Below are positions 5,819 to 6,921 of a stretch of DNA of 6,921 nt, one piece after another (position 1 is the first letter of the stretch; each line of letters begins with the position of its first letter). The position numbers and the translations under genes are program-made. The notes beneath the pieces were generated by a model. The model was not told the DNA's origin. It was given only the letters and a program-made list of their open reading frames with translations, and did not search any database. The stretch comes from Candidatus Aenigmatarchaeota archaeon. Its GTDB lineage: Archaea > Aenigmatarchaeota > Aenigmatarchaeia > CG10238-14. The stretch covers positions 1-6,921 of the forward strand of contig JAFCCM010000108.1 in NCBI GenBank assembly GCA_017610225.1, read 5' to 3'.

Positions 5819-6921
5819 ATGTATAGATGTCAAATATGCAATAAACAATTCAAAACATCTCAATCTTTAGTTTCCCACCTTTCTCATCCTAAATCTAAAT
5901 GCAAAATAGATATCAAACTTTATTACAATAAATTCCTCCGTAAATCTAATGAAGAAGGAATATGCAAATATTGCAAAAAAGAAACTCATTTTGAAAGTTT
6001 ATCTAAGGGGTATCCCAGTTGTATTTGTGGAAAATGTAGCAATAAAGATCCAAATAAAAATAGAAAAAGAAGTACTTCTATAAAAAATACTTTAAGGAAG
6101 AAAAAAGAATTAAAAGATATTAAAATCAAATTGATAAATTTATTAAGGATTCAAACTATCAATCCTAAAAATAAATGTCAATGTCAGATATGTGGTATAA
6201 TATTTCCCAATATTAACTATTTTACAAAACATGTAAAGATTCATAAAATTAAATTAAAAGATTATTACAACAAATATTTCAAATCTCAAAATGAAGATAT
6301 TTGTCTTTGTTATAAAGAAGTAGATACTTGTGAAAAATATACTAAATTTATTAATTTTGAAAAAGGTTATTCTGATTATTGTAGTACGAGATGTGTTGCA
6401 TCATCTTGTTTAATTTATGATAGTAAACAAAAAAATTGTTTAAATAAATATGGAGTTATTCATCCAACAAAAAATCCTAAAATAAACAAAAGACAAATAA
6501 AAGGAATTCGAAAAACAATAAAAAAACATAAAAATGAAATCATTGAAAAAAGAAAGCAAACTTGTCAAGAAAAATATAATGTTGATTATATTTCTCAAGT
6601 AGAAAATATCAAAATCAAAAAAAGAAAATCATTTGAAATTTATTATAAATCAGAAGATTTTAAAAAGAGAAAAGAATCTAATTTTAAAAAATATTTTCAG
6701 AGATATTTTTCACTTAATTTAAAAATATTTCTTGAAAAAAGGAACTTAAAAATTTTAGATAAATATAAAGGATCACATTTAAAATATAATTTTAAATGTT
6801 TGAAATGTGGGTATGAATTTAAACAAATTTGGAATAGCATTCAACAAGGATATCTTTGCCCAAAATGTTATCCAAGAAATGATGGAACTTCTTTAGCAGA
6901 AAAAGAAGTTTATAAATTTAT
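5819..6921 (+). CDS. Second homing endonuclease, DNA-binding part (3' partial)
   Basis: The frame is open from ATG 5819 to the right edge, 367 codons with no stop, and starts with a good ribosome binding site. The first module has a C2H2 finger (C4, C7, H20, H23), LYYNKF, and CKYC (49-52) followed by CICGKC (68-73). A basic Lys/Arg linker spans ~78-108. A second copy of the module follows: finger C122, C125, H138, H142, then DYYNKY, the cluster 162-171 and GYSDYCSTRC (183-192). Next are two or three degenerate repeats (NCLNKYGVIHP near 206, TCQEKYNVDY near 248) and a zinc ribbon (C327, C330, C347, C350). It ends in AEKEVYKF, the same phrase as in the gene at 1863, so the Vsr-like nuclease domain should lie just beyond the window. 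It has two N-terminal modules and fewer repeats than its relative, suggesting different DNA targets. Codon use is richer in G/C-ending codons before ~6280 than after, suggesting a mosaic gene. Nuclease identity is inferred from the related gene. Confidence 0.78.
   Translation, partial: MYRCQICNKQFKTSQSLVSHLSHPKSKCKIDIKLYYNKFLRKSNEEGICKYCKKETHFESLSKGYPSCICGKCSNKDPNKNRKRSTSIKNTLRKKKELKDIKIKLINLLRIQTINPKNKCQCQICGIIFPNINYFTKHVKIHKIKLKDYYNKYFKSQNEDICLCYKEVDTCEKYTKFINFEKGYSDYCSTRCVASSCLIYDSKQKNCLNKYGVIHPTKNPKINKRQIKGIRKTIKKHKNEIIEKRKQTCQEKYNVDYISQVENIKIKKRKSFEIYYKSEDFKKRKESNFKKYFQRYFSLNLKIFLEKRNLKILDKYKGSHLKYNFKCLKCGYEFKQIWNSIQQGYLCPKCYPRNDGTSLAEKEVYKF
6816..6921 (+). repeat. Long direct repeat shared with first endonuclease, copy 2
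   Basis: This is the partner of 2746-2851. The last 83 bases of the window are identical to 2769-2851. The match may continue past the edge, so its true length is unknown. A sequence that ends inside a repeat can also be the mark of an assembly break. Confidence 0.93.

Overview
This window is a late structural-gene segment of an AT-rich, contractile-tailed (myovirus-type) bacteriophage. The anchor is a full-length tail sheath protein (3747-5678, 643 aa). All five loci lie on the + strand, and the base composition is strongly AT-rich. Ribosome binding sites of the AAGGAGG type precede the two complete genes from 1863 onward. Strong AGGAGG-type sites together with low GC suggest a Bacillota-like, possibly gut or anaerobic host, but this is inference; no host marker is present.

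Layout. (1) 1-993 is the 3' part of a probable virion structural protein with a cysteine-rich, acidic C-terminal domain. (2) 1059-1736 is a 225-aa probable baseplate or tail-associated structural protein. (3) 1737-1862 is a GC-richer, structured non-coding spacer with two hairpins. Its loop sequence is complementary to the ribosome binding site of the next gene. (4) 1863-3675 is a homing-endonuclease-type gene: zinc finger, DNA-binding repeats and zinc ribbon, then a Vsr-like/EDxHD nuclease and a C-terminal domain. It is broken into two overlapping reading frames at about 2863-2888. (5) 3747-5678 is the tail sheath, ending in a strong intrinsic terminator. (6) 5819 to the right edge is a second, related endonuclease with a duplicated N-terminal zinc module, cut off by the window before its nuclease domain.

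The main story is the relation between the selfish genes and the sheath gene. Two members of one homing endonuclease family sit immediately on either side of the sheath gene. They share at least 83 bp of perfect identity (2769-2851 and 6839-6921), although most of their remaining sequence has diverged. The sheath gene is a mosaic: its first ~100 codons and last ~40 codons use G/C-ending codons far more than its middle. This is the pattern expected if flanking DNA was exchanged during homing (co-conversion), although other explanations exist. Both endonuclease genes follow hairpins whose arm or loop is complementary to the endonuclease ribosome binding site. This resembles the hairpin-based translational control known for some T4-type phage homing endonucleases.

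No tRNA, CRISPR array, insertion sequence or origin was seen. No gene-free stretch exceeds 300 bases.
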